Shown: positions 1 to 5,715, counted from the stretch's first letter. The stretch: 10,346 nucleotides of DNA from JADDRA01 sp035553895 (GCA_035553895.1 DATMJI010000172.1:1-10346); one strand, 5' to 3'. Numbers and translations: made by a program. Notes: generated by a model not told the origin, from the letters alone.

Positions 1-234
1 CCGCCCCGGCGGCCGGCCCCAGCTCGGCGGGGGCGGAGCCGGCTCGTCGACGATCGGCTCCCGCCGCAGACCCTCGGCGTCGGCCTTGCGCCGGACCCGG
101 TCGGCCTGGGCCTCGACGATGCTCGACGAGTGGCTGCGGACCCCGATGCCGAGGGCCTCGCAGAGGTCGAGCGTCTCCTTGTTGGAGAGCCCCAACTCGC
201 GGCCCAGCTCGTAGACCCGGATCTTCGATGCCAA
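1..234 (-). CDS. infB: Translation initiation factor IF-2, N-terminal part (runs off the left edge)
   Basis: IF-2 is the GTPase that brings initiator tRNA to the 30S subunit and promotes subunit joining. Only the first 78 codons are present. They encode the IF2_N helical domain, beginning MASKIRVYELGRELGLSNKE, with the typical continuation LCEALGIGVRSHSSSI at about residues 25-40. A proline-rich linker (EPAPPPPSWGRPP) starts near residue 66, as expected before the G domain, which lies outside the window. The start is TTG at 234-232. It is chosen because the family N-terminus begins exactly here and GAGG lies 7 bases upstream, overlapping the ylxR stop. The gene follows ylxR by 9 bases and is last in the visible rimP-nusA-ylxR-infB series. 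The identity is secure from the N-terminal domain and gene order; the GTPase domain itself cannot be seen. Confidence 0.93.
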   Translation of the reverse strand, partial: MASKIRVYELGRELGLSNKETLDLCEALGIGVRSHSSSIVEAQADRVRRKADAEGLRREPIVDEPAPPPPSWGRPPGR

Positions 235-243
235 AGTGCTTCC

Positions 244-537
244 TCAACCCCTTTGTCGATCGTTCGTCTTGCTTGCCGGCGCCCCGCCGGAGGTGGCGAA
301 GCGCTGCCGCAGGCTGGCGATGGCCTCGAGCCGGACCGGACCCCGAAGCGACCGGTCGAAGGCCCGACGCCGTGCGGCGCGATCCACGCACGCCACCGAC
401 TGCGGGCACAGCCACGCTCCCCGGCCGGGCAGCGTACGCCCTAGCTCCAGTGTGCCGTCACTTCGACGAATCACACGCGCCAGGCGGTCCGACGGTGCCC
501 GTCGCCGGCAGCCGATGCACGTCCGTTCAGGTGCTAT
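244..537 (-). CDS. ylxR: YlxR/RnpM family RNA-binding protein (DUF448), probable ATA start
   Basis: YlxR proteins are small nucleic-acid-binding proteins encoded between nusA and infB; the Bacillus member has been described as an RNase P modulator (RnpM). The reading frame holds the family hallmarks: CIGCRRRAP near the N-terminus (a CxxC pair), then RTLPGRGAWLC and a basic helix RAARRRAFDRSLR, giving about 97 residues. The first conventional start in this frame, GTG at 474-472, falls after the CxxC motif and would remove it. Upstream to the frame's stop near 604 there is no ATG, GTG or TTG. The only permitted start placed correctly is ATA at 537-535, overlapping the nusA stop (ATAG) and preceded by GGGAGGGGG with about 7 bases from the GAGG core. 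An annotation starting at 474 would give 76 residues. Family assignment is firm; the start is inferred. Confidence 0.85.
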   Translation of the reverse strand: MAPERTCIGCRRRAPSDRLARVIRRSDGTLELGRTLPGRGAWLCPQSVACVDRAARRRAFDRSLRGPVRLEAIASLRQRFATSGGAPASKTNDRQRG

Positions 538-1856
538 GAGGCCCCCTCCCGGCCTTCGAGCGCATCCGACGCCGCCGCCACCGCCGGCGCCGTGGCGGCG
601 CCGTCCTCACTGAGCGGCTCGGGCGGTGCACCCGTCACCGGCTCATCGCCGGCCGGTTTCCCGGTCACCGGCTCATCACTCGGCGGTTGCCCGGCCAGCG
701 GCTCATCCCCCGCCGGTTGCCCGGCCACCGGCTCGCCGGCCACCACGTCGCCGCCCTGGCGCCATTCCTCGGCGGTGACGGCGGGCCCGCCCTCGGCCGG
801 GCGCCAGGTCAGCTCACCCGACTCGGGGTCGGTCACCCACTCGCCTTCGGCCCACTCCTCCCCCTCGTAGCCCGCCTCCTCGTCGGCCAGCTGCGACTCG
901 CTCTTGATGTCGACCCGCCAGCCGGTGAGGCGGGCGGCGAGGCGGGCGTTCTGGCCTTCCTTGCCGATGGCCAGGGAGAGCTGGTAGTCGGGCACGATGA
1001 CCTCGGCCGTTCCGGTCTCGTCGTCGAGGCGGACCTCTTTGACCTTGGCCGGCGACAGGGCCTTCATGACGAACTCCTGGATGTCGTCGGTGTAGGGCAC
1101 GATGTCGATCTTTTCGCCCCGCAGCTCGTTGACCACCATGCGCACCCGCGCCCCCCGGGCCCCCACGCACGCCCCGACCGGGTCGACGTTGTGGTCGTTG
1201 GACCACACCGCGATCTTGGTCCGGTGGCCCGGCTCGCGTGCCACCGCCCGCAGCTCGACGATGCCGTCGGCGATCTCGGGAACCTCCAGCTCGAAGAGGC
1301 GCTTGATCAGCCCCGGGTGGGTCCGGCTCACCACGATCTGGGGACCGCGGGGGTTGCGGCGGACCTCCACGATGTAAGCCTTGAGCCGGTTCCCGGGTTC
1401 GGGGCGCTCGTAGGGCACCTGCTCGGCCTGGGGCAGCAGGGCCTCGACCTTGCCCAGGTCGAGAAGGGTGAAGCGGCTGTCGGTCTGCTGGATGATCCCG
1501 GTGACGATGTCGCCCTCGCGCCCGGCGTACTCCTCGTACTTCATGTCTCGCTCGGCCTCGCGGATGCGCTGGGTCATGACCTGCTTGGCCGTCTGGGCGG
1601 CGATGCGACCGAAGTCGTCCGGCGTGGCGTCCCACTCCCGGACGACGTTGCCCTCGTCGTCGAGCTCCTGGCCGTAGACACGGATCTCGAAGGACTCTGC
1701 GTCGATGGTGACGTAGGCCTCCTCGGCGGCGCCCGGCATGCGCTTGTAGGCCGAGACCAAGGCGTTGGCCAGGGCATCGAGGAGGGTGTCGACGGTGATC
1801 CCCTTGTCGAGGGCCAAGGCCTGGAGGGCTTCCATCATCTCGAAGTTGGAGCTCAT
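534..1856 (-). CDS. nusA: Transcription elongation/termination factor NusA
   Basis: NusA binds RNA polymerase and nascent RNA and modulates pausing, termination and antitermination. The 440 residues show the expected order: RNAP-binding N-terminal domain (about 1-110), S1 domain (about 113-180, GDIVTGIIQQTDSRFTLLDL), KH1 with VGARGARVRMV (about 231-241) and KH2 with AIGKEGQNARLAARL (about 296-310). There are no proteobacterial AR repeats. The tail from about 322 is acidic and proline-rich. It holds a tryptophan-containing stretch (EEWAEGEWVTDPESG) and four imperfect ten-residue repeats at 371-410. The ATG start overlaps the rimP stop as ATGA, which fixes the start and implies translational coupling. 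The TAG stop overlaps the proposed ylxR start. NusA is probably co-transcribed from the rimP leader, and NusA feedback on that leader is a family-based possibility. Identification is very secure. Confidence 0.98.
   Translation of the reverse strand: MSSNFEMMEALQALALDKGITVDTLLDALANALVSAYKRMPGAAEEAYVTIDAESFEIRVYGQELDDEGNVVREWDATPDDFGRIAAQTAKQVMTQRIREAERDMKYEEYAGREGDIVTGIIQQTDSRFTLLDLGKVEALLPQAEQVPYERPEPGNRLKAYIVEVRRNPRGPQIVVSRTHPGLIKRLFELEVPEIADGIVELRAVAREPGHRTKIAVWSNDHNVDPVGACVGARGARVRMVVNELRGEKIDIVPYTDDIQEFVMKALSPAKVKEVRLDDETGTAEVIVPDYQLSLAIGKEGQNARLAARLTGWRVDIKSESQLADEEAGYEGEEWAEGEWVTDPESGELTWRPAEGGPAVTAEEWRQGGDVVAGEPVAGQPAGDEPLAGQPPSDEPVTGKPAGDEPVTGAPPEPLSEDGAATAPAVAAASDALEGREGAS
542..550 (-). 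promoter_or_regulatory. Strong ribosome binding site that decides the ylxR start
   Basis: The minus strand reads GGGAGGGGG inside the last codons of nusA. Its GAGG core is about 7 bases before the ATA at 537-535. It has correct spacing for that codon but is far too distant from GTG at 474, so it supports the longer, ATA-initiated ylxR. Confidence 0.55.
627..746 (-). repeat. Four in-frame 30-bp tandem repeats in the nusA tail
   Basis: Four consecutive 30-base units encode the decapeptides VVAGEPVAGQ, PAGDEPLAGQ, PPSDEPVTGK and PAGDEPVTGA (NusA residues 371-410). The core is DEPxxG. The DNA units share CGGCTCATC-like cores on the plus strand, and the fourth unit (towards 750) is the most diverged. 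All differences keep the frame. The tail is presumably flexible and acidic, and its copy number may vary between strains by slippage. No function is assigned. Confidence 0.8.
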
Positions 1857-2353
1857 CGGGAGTTGCCTTTCCGCTGCTTTCCTCTGCTGGGGGAAGGCCG
1901 TGGCGCCGGGGGCCCCCAGTCGAACACGGTGCGCGCCCGCTCGATCTCGTCGTAGGCCAGGCGGCGGGGCCCGGAATCGGCTTCGACCACCACACCGAGG
2001 TCGTCGGCCTCGGCCAGCGTCCCCTCCACCCGCCGGTCGCCGTCGACGCCGGGGCGGGTCTTGATCCGGATCCTGGTCCCCACCGCCCCGGCAAAGTGCT
2101 CAAGGCGGCGCAGGGGGCGCTCCAGGCCCGGGCTGGAGACCTCGAGGGTGTAGCGCCCGGGGACGGCGTCCACGTGGTCGAGGACCGAGGAGAGCTCGCG
2201 CGACACGTCGGTCAAGGTGTCGAGGTCGACCCCGCTGGCCCCTTCGACGAGGACCCGCAGGACGGGTCCGGCCTGCTCGAGGTCGTAGAGGTGCAGGTCA
2301 CGACGGTCGAGGACGGGGACCACGACCCCTTCGATCGTGTCGAGCACTGCCAC
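1853..2353 (-). CDS. rimP: Ribosome maturation factor RimP
   Basis: RimP assists late 30S subunit assembly. The 166-residue product matches the family's usual length and two-domain layout. The N-terminal alpha/beta domain (about 1-80) ends in the diagnostic motif YTLEVSSPGLERPL at 68-81. The C-terminal SH3-like domain (about 85-145) includes GTLAEADDLGVVVEADSG and ends near IERARTVFDW. A short basic, disordered tail follows. The start is GTG at 2353-2351, because AGGAGG lies 9 bases upstream (2363-2368) and the protein then begins where the family does. A longer open frame to about 2872 overlaps the osmC gene and has no homologous content. The stop overlaps the nusA ATG. It is the first gene of the operon, behind a structured leader. 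A second GTG two codons later is a minor alternative. Confidence 0.96.
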   Translation of the reverse strand: MAVLDTIEGVVVPVLDRRDLHLYDLEQAGPVLRVLVEGASGVDLDTLTDVSRELSSVLDHVDAVPGRYTLEVSSPGLERPLRRLEHFAGAVGTRIRIKTRPGVDGDRRVEGTLAEADDLGVVVEADSGPRRLAYDEIERARTVFDWGPPAPRPSPSRGKQRKGNSR

Positions 2354-2362
2354 CTTCGGTCG

Positions 2363-2368
2363 CCTCCT
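2363..2368 (-). promoter_or_regulatory. rimP: Shine-Dalgarno site of rimP
   Basis: The minus strand reads AGGAGG, a full-consensus site 9 bases before the GTG at 2353. It decides between the rimP start used here and the much longer open frame upstream. Confidence 0.8.
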
Positions 2369-2421
2369 CTCTCGTCTACCTCGTTCACCTTCCGGTGCGC
2401 CGTCTCCTACCACCAACGACA

Positions 2422-2446
2422 AAGGCGTGGGCAGAGCCCACGCCTT
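2422..2446 (-). terminator. Perfect 11-bp hairpin in the rimP leader (attenuator-like)
   Basis: AAGGCGTGGGC and GCCCACGCCTT pair perfectly around a 3-base loop. On the transcribed strand the stem is followed by only about three T residues (CCTTTGTCG), so it is a weak intrinsic terminator as drawn. It ends about 68 bases before the rimP start. A GTGGGC/GCCCAC hairpin ahead of rimP-nusA is, as I recall, common in other bacteria, where a regulatory role has been suggested. The function here is inferred. Confidence 0.55.
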
Positions 2447-2476
2447 GAGCGGTCCGGGGACCGCAAGAACCTCAAG
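2444..2476 (-). promoter_or_regulatory. Upstream leader hairpin competing with the rimP attenuator stem
   Basis: On the transcribed strand CTTGA pairs with TCAAG, and inside this GCGGTCC pairs with GGACCGC around a 2-base centre, leaving a 5' bulge. The last bases of this structure (CTCAAG) include the AAG that opens the downstream GTGGGC hairpin. The two structures therefore compete for three bases, an arrangement that suits attenuation. No known riboswitch class is recognised. Confidence 0.4.
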
Positions 2477-2486
2477 AGCGGCTCCG

Positions 2487-2492
2487 AGTATA
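2487..2492 (-). promoter_or_regulatory. Possible -10 element for the rimP-nusA-ylxR-infB operon
   Basis: TATACT on the minus strand is a good match to the TANNNT -10 box and stands out in a GC-rich gap. It lies about 135 bases before rimP and just upstream of the two leader hairpins. No convincing -35 hexamer is seen at the usual distance; that position falls inside the hairpin at 2496-2523. Transcription would start near 2480. Confidence 0.4.
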
Positions 2493-2495
2493 GCT

Positions 2496-2523
2496 GGCCC
2501 GGGCGGCTGCCTGCGCCCGGGCC
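2496..2523 (-). terminator. GC-rich hairpin downstream of the OsmC-family gene
   Basis: GGCCCGGGCG and CGCCCGGGCC form a perfect 10-bp stem around an 8-base loop, beginning about 24 bases after the osmC-like stop. It has no T-run, so it would be an atypical or Rho-assisted terminator, or only a barrier hairpin. It directly abuts the candidate -10 box at 2487-2492. Confidence 0.4.
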
Positions 2524-2546
2524 GGTCCGGCCGGACGCGGGCCGGC

Positions 2547-3047
2547 TCAGCCGCGGGTGACCGACACGGGCGAAGGCCCGAGCAGGGTCTGGAGCACGAC
2601 GCAGTAGCGCTCGGTGAGCCGCAACAGGGTGTCGCTCTCCTCCTCGGTGGCCTCGCCCCGGAGGTCGAAGTGCAGCCGGATGGCGGTGGAACCGACGGGG
2701 ACCTCCTTGTCCACGGCGAGCGTCCCCCGGACGTCGAGGTCGCCCTCGGCCCGCACCGTTCCCGAGACATCGAGACCGAGGGCGGTCGCCACCGCCCGCA
2801 GCGTGACCCCGGCGCACGCCACCAGCGCCTGCAGGAGCAGGTCGCCGGAACAGCCGGAGAGCCCGTCGCCACCCGTGGCCGGATGCAACCCGGCCTCGAC
2901 CAGGGCCCGGCCGGTCTGCACCGAGCAAGTCAGCTCCTCGTCGCCCAGGGTGCCCTCGGCCGACAAGGTGACCAGAGCGGACGGGGGGTCGTCGCGGTAG
3001 CGATGCTTCAGGGGCTCCTGGAGGGCTCGCAGAGCTGTGCTGTCCAT
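2547..3047 (-). CDS. OsmC/Ohr-family redox protein
   Basis: OsmC/Ohr proteins are cytosolic thiol peroxidases that reduce organic hydroperoxides with a pair of conserved cysteines. The 166-residue product has the family core HPATGGDGLSGCSGDLLLQA followed by LVACAGVTLRAVATALG. The likely reactive cysteine is Cys78 (ACAGVT) and its partner Cys149 (ERYCVVLQTL), at the expected spacing; Cys41 and Cys66 are extra. The start is ATG at 3047-3045, because homology begins soon after. The frame stays open to GTG at 3158, but the 37 added residues are low-complexity and unlike the family. Neither start has a clear Shine-Dalgarno sequence. The gene lies after proS and before the rimP leader; its link to translation genes is positional only. 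Whether it is Ohr, OsmC or a YhfA-like subgroup cannot be told. Confidence 0.85.
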   Translation of the reverse strand: MDSTALRALQEPLKHRYRDDPPSALVTLSAEGTLGDEELTCSVQTGRALVEAGLHPATGGDGLSGCSGDLLLQALVACAGVTLRAVATALGLDVSGTVRAEGDLDVRGTLAVDKEVPVGSTAIRLHFDLRGEATEEESDTLLRLTERYCVVLQTLLGPSPVSVTRG

Positions 3048-3167
3048 CGCCAGAGGATCGCGTACTCGGCGCCGGGGGTGACAGCCGGCCGTCACTGCCG
3101 CAGCGGTCTCGGTGGGGCCGGGCGCCGGCCCCGGCTCGGCGGCGACGCCCGCCTCCACCGGACCGGC

Positions 3168-4580
3168 CTAGTACGCCCGGGCCACCACCGCCACCAGGTC
3201 GTCTTCCTCGCCGGCGTCCGGGAGGTCGCCGCCGGGGCCCTGCAGGCAGCGCACGGTCACACCGTGGTCGGCCAGGCGGGCCTCGCCGTCGTCGCCCACG
3301 GCGGCCCACGGGAGCCGGGCGAAGCCCCCGGCCGACGCCTCCACCGCCTCGTCCAGCGTGCCCACGTCGGTGGTGGCCGCCTCCCGGCGCTGGCGGGCCT
3401 CTTCCCTGAGCGACCGCTGGGCACCGTCGAGGGCGGCCGCCACCCGCTCGGCGGCCCCGTCGAGGGCGACCGCCTCCTTCGTGCCCTCCACCCGGCGCAC
3501 CAGGGTGACCAGCCCCTCGGCCAGGTCGCGGGGCCCGACCTCGAGGCGCACCGGGACTCCCTTGAGCTCCCAGTCGACACTGCGCCGGCCGAAGCCCACG
3601 TCGGTCCGGTCGTCGAGGTGGACCCGCACCCCCTGCTGGCCGAGGGTCCGGGCGAGGGAGGCGGCCGCGTCCCCCACCCCGGGATCGTCCCGCACCACCA
3701 GCACGACCACCTGGGTGCCAGCCAGGGCCGGAGGCAGCCGCAGCCCGGCGTCGTCGCCATGGGCCATGATGAGACCGCCCACCAGGCGGGTCGAGACCCC
3801 CCACGACGTCTGCCAGACGTGGGCGCGCTGGCCCGCCTGGTCCGAGAAGGTGATGTCGAAGGCCCGGGCGAAGTTCTGGCCCAGCTCGTGACTGGTCCCC
3901 ATCTGCAGGGCCTTGCCGTCGCCCATCATGGCCTCGCAGGTAAGGGTGTTGACGGCGCCGGCGAAGCGCTCCTTGGCGGTCTTGCGGCCCGTGAGCACGG
4001 GCAGGGCGAGAACCTCCGCCATGAAGTCCTGGTACACGTCGGTGAGGATTCGCTCGGCGTAGGCGGCCGCCTCGGCCCGGGTGGCGTGGGCCGTGTGGCC
4101 TTCTTGCCAGAGGAACTCGCTGGTGCGCAGGAACAGGCGGGGGCGCAGCTCCCAGCGCACGACGTTGGCCCATTGGTTGATGGCCAGGGGCAGGTCCCGG
4201 TGGCTCTGGATCCACTTGGCGAAGTAGCTGTTGATGACCGTCTCGCTGGTGGGCCGCACCACCACCGGCTCCTCCAGCTCCTTGCCCCCGCCGTGGGTGA
4301 CCACGGCCAGCTCGGGGCTGAAGCCCTCGACGTGCTCGGCCTCCCGCCGCAGGTAGGCCTCGGGGATGAACAGGGGGAAGTAGGCGTTGTCGGCACCGGC
4401 GGCTTTGATCCGGCGGTCGAGTTCGGCCTGCATGCGCTCCCAGATGGCGTAGGCGTAGGGCCGGATGACCATGGTGCCCCGCACCGGCCCGTTTTCGGCC
4501 AGCTCGGCCTTGGCCACCACGTCCTGGTACCACCGGGGAAAATCCTCCCCGCGAGGGGTCAGCACCGGAGCCTTGGCCAC
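3168..4580 (-). CDS. proS: Prolyl-tRNA synthetase, editing-domain-lacking (archaeal/eukaryote-like) type
   Basis: ProS charges tRNA-Pro with proline in the cytosol. The 470 residues follow the short architecture: class II catalytic core with RPTSE at 109-113, motif 2 around RWELRPRLFLRTSEFLWQEG (142-161), QMGTSHELGQNF (226-237) and motif 3 around GVSTRLVGGLIMAHGDDAGL (261-280). An anticodon-binding domain (about 287-385) and a C-terminal domain ending in the family's terminal tyrosine (VARAY) follow. There is no insertion between motifs 2 and 3, so no cis-editing domain. The C-terminal domain keeps only one cysteine (Cys445), so the four-cysteine zinc site of archaeal relatives is absent. The GTG start gives the expected N-terminus. 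No Shine-Dalgarno is visible; TAGCCT sits 6 bases upstream, which would fit a leaderless mRNA. It follows the DUF559-type gene by 9 bases. Confidence 0.97.
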   Translation of the reverse strand: MAKAPVLTPRGEDFPRWYQDVVAKAELAENGPVRGTMVIRPYAYAIWERMQAELDRRIKAAGADNAYFPLFIPEAYLRREAEHVEGFSPELAVVTHGGGKELEEPVVVRPTSETVINSYFAKWIQSHRDLPLAINQWANVVRWELRPRLFLRTSEFLWQEGHTAHATRAEAAAYAERILTDVYQDFMAEVLALPVLTGRKTAKERFAGAVNTLTCEAMMGDGKALQMGTSHELGQNFARAFDITFSDQAGQRAHVWQTSWGVSTRLVGGLIMAHGDDAGLRLPPALAGTQVVVLVVRDDPGVGDAAASLARTLGQQGVRVHLDDRTDVGFGRRSVDWELKGVPVRLEVGPRDLAEGLVTLVRRVEGTKEAVALDGAAERVAAALDGAQRSLREEARQRREAATTDVGTLDEAVEASAGGFARLPWAAVGDDGEARLADHGVTVRCLQGPGGDLPDAGEEDDLVAVVARAY

Positions 4581-4605
4581 CGGGGGAGGCTATCCCGCCA
4601 CCCCC
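4581..4605 (-). promoter_or_regulatory. Hairpin and possible leaderless -10 box just before proS
   Basis: The minus strand has GGGGGTGGC and GCCTCCCCC around GGGATA, a 9-position stem with one T-T mismatch, ending 1 base before the proS GTG. TAGCCT at 4592-4587, overlapping the stop of the preceding gene, fits the TANNNT pattern 6 bases before the start. A leaderless proS transcript or a translation-limiting hairpin are both possible; neither is certain. Confidence 0.3.
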
Positions 4606-5609
4606 GTCGGCGTTTCTCGCTGTCCCCTTGGGTTCTGGCCCCGTATGTGGTCGTTTCTGCGACCACTTGCGGGGCCAGAAGCGTCGGGATGGACGGCCAA
4701 GGCGGCCCGCACTCGGGCGACGACGGCGTCCGGGTGGTGTCGGAGCTCGGGCTCGGTGATCCGCAACACTGCGAACCCAGCCGACCGCATCGCCTCGTCA
4801 CGCCGGGCGTCCGCGTCGCAATCGAGCTTGGTGCTGTGGAAGGTGACGCTGTCGATCTCGATGACCAGCCGGAGGTGGCGGTAGTAGAAGTCCACTCGGC
4901 CGATCCAACCGTCGGCACCGAGGTCGACCTGGCCCTCGGGTAATTCGATGCCGGCAGCCACGAGCAGTGCCAGGAAGTCTGCCTCGAGGCCGCTGCCGGT
5001 CGGGACGTATCCCGATCCCCGAGCCGCCAGTAGCTGGCGCATCAGGCGGCTGCCTTTTCGGCCCCGAGCGAGGAGCTCGACCGTGACCCGGCGCAGGGGT
5101 TCCAGCGACACGATCTGCTGGCGCAGGGCGTTGTCCAACGCTCGCTCCACGCGCTCGGGGTGGACGCAGCCAGCGAGATCGAAGATCGTTCGCTCGACCG
5201 TCGTCACCGAGATGCCGTCCCGGACGGTGCCGTGGCGGCCCGGAAGGAAGCGGGACTCGTGCACGACAGCGACCGGACTTTGGGCGCTCGATGCGGACCG
5301 GGTCCTGGTGACGTGGACCCGCTCGACGCGAAACCCCGGGATCCCCCACAGGGCCGCCGCCGATTGCCGGGAGACGTAAGCCTGCGGAGCCACGTCAAGC
5401 ACGGCGATCATGCAGCGCTGAGCCAGTGTCACCGGCGATCCCACCAGCCGGAGCACGTTGGCCGTGATCAACTCCCAGCCCGGCGACCTCGAGCGAGCCC
5501 GCCACGCGCTCCGGCTGGCGCCAAGAGGGATCACCTGTCGACGAGCGACGACGCCGTGCTGGCGTCCCGCCAGGGTCCGCATCGCCAGATCAAGCTCCCA
5601 ACGTCGCAT
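4590..5609 (-). CDS. AbiEi-like winged-helix protein with C-terminal DUF559 (Vsr-like nuclease) domain
   Basis: The 339-residue product has two parts. Residues about 10-100 resemble the AbiEi antitoxin N-terminal region: a winged-helix-like start (GRQHGVVARRQVIPLG) followed by SRQSAAALWGIP. Residues about 203-305 resemble DUF559, a Vsr/PD-(D/E)XK-like nuclease fold: Glu209, then GRVDFYY (Asp240), VIEIDS (Glu251, Asp253), His258 and the ADARRDEAMRSAGFAVLRIT block. The ExK of classical nucleases is ExD here, as is usual in DUF559. Substrate and role are unknown; antitoxin, repair endonuclease and mobile-element nuclease are all conceivable. The start is ATG at 5609, with TACATT 6 bases upstream suggesting a leaderless mRNA; ATG at 5582 is an alternative. 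The last 30 or so residues lie beyond the nuclease fold, and residues 310-326 are encoded by a palindrome. It interrupts the ispG-proS order, no toxin partner is adjacent, and its AT content looks higher than its neighbours'. Confidence 0.85.
   Translation of the reverse strand: MRRWELDLAMRTLAGRQHGVVARRQVIPLGASRSAWRARSRSPGWELITANVLRLVGSPVTLAQRCMIAVLDVAPQAYVSRQSAAALWGIPGFRVERVHVTRTRSASSAQSPVAVVHESRFLPGRHGTVRDGISVTTVERTIFDLAGCVHPERVERALDNALRQQIVSLEPLRRVTVELLARGRKGSRLMRQLLAARGSGYVPTGSGLEADFLALLVAAGIELPEGQVDLGADGWIGRVDFYYRHLRLVIEIDSVTFHSTKLDCDADARRDEAMRSAGFAVLRITEPELRHHPDAVVARVRAALAVHPDASGPASGRRNDHIRGQNPRGQRETPTGVAG
4633..4680. repeat. Palindrome 1: 21-bp arms, 6-base loop, inside the 3' end of the DUF559 gene
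   Basis: Arms at 4633-4653 and 4660-4680 match at 19 of 21 positions around TTTCTG. The left arm begins TTCTGGCCCC and ends GTGGTCG; the right arm begins CGACCAC and ends GGGGCCAGAA. It encodes residues 310-326 of the DUF559 protein and shares its sequence with palindrome 2. It could also end transcription in either direction, although no T-run follows. Confidence 0.9.
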
Positions 5610-5645
5610 ACACGAAATGTATCTATACGTAGTGGCATGCGTCTA
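5608..5645 (-). promoter_or_regulatory. Probable leaderless promoter of the DUF559 gene with a small inverted repeat
   Basis: On the minus strand TAGACG (5645-5640, resembling TTGACA) is followed after 18 bases by TACATT (5621-5616) and, 6 bases later, the ATG at 5609. ATACA (5608-5612) and TGTAT (5618-5622) form an inverted repeat around 5 bases, spanning the -10 box to the start. It is a possible operator for the gene's own winged-helix domain. This AT-rich patch stands out from its surroundings. Confidence 0.4.
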
Positions 5646-5663
5646 GGACGCTCCCGCCTGTCC

Positions 5664-5715
5664 CGTTCTGGCCCCATAAGTGGTCGCTCTAGCGACCACT
5701 TATGGGGCCAGAACG
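5664..5715. repeat. Palindrome 2: perfect 25-bp arms, 2-base centre, between ispG and the DUF559 gene
   Basis: Arms at 5664-5688 and 5691-5715 are exact reverse complements around CT. The left arm reads CGTTCTGGCCCCATAAGTGG followed by TCGCT. It starts 13 bases after the ispG stop and ends 54 bases before the DUF559 gene's start. The TTCTGGCCCC...GTGGTCG core is the same as in palindrome 1. It may double as the ispG terminator. Confidence 0.95.

Noticed and set aside
627..750. CRISPR-like array in the nusA tail
   Set aside because: The 30-bp units are directly tandem with no spacers and code in frame for decapeptides.
687..1955. Plus-strand open frame of 422 codons opposite nusA
   Set aside because: It is the reverse-strand shadow of nusA, whose S1 and KH domains are unambiguous.
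2354..2872. N-terminal extension of rimP back to 2872
   Set aside because: It runs through the osmC-like gene and the leader hairpins. A consensus Shine-Dalgarno precedes GTG 2353, where RimP homology begins.
2337..4943. Very long plus-strand open frame of 868 codons opposite proS, osmC and rimP
   Set aside because: It is antisense to three clearly recognised minus-strand genes. The translation is rich in G, H, R and P with no domain, as expected from the reverse strand of GC-rich coding DNA.
4590..5609. Complete AbiE-type toxin-antitoxin pair
   Set aside because: Only the AbiEi-like N-terminal part is present, fused to DUF559. No AbiEii nucleotidyltransferase gene lies beside it.
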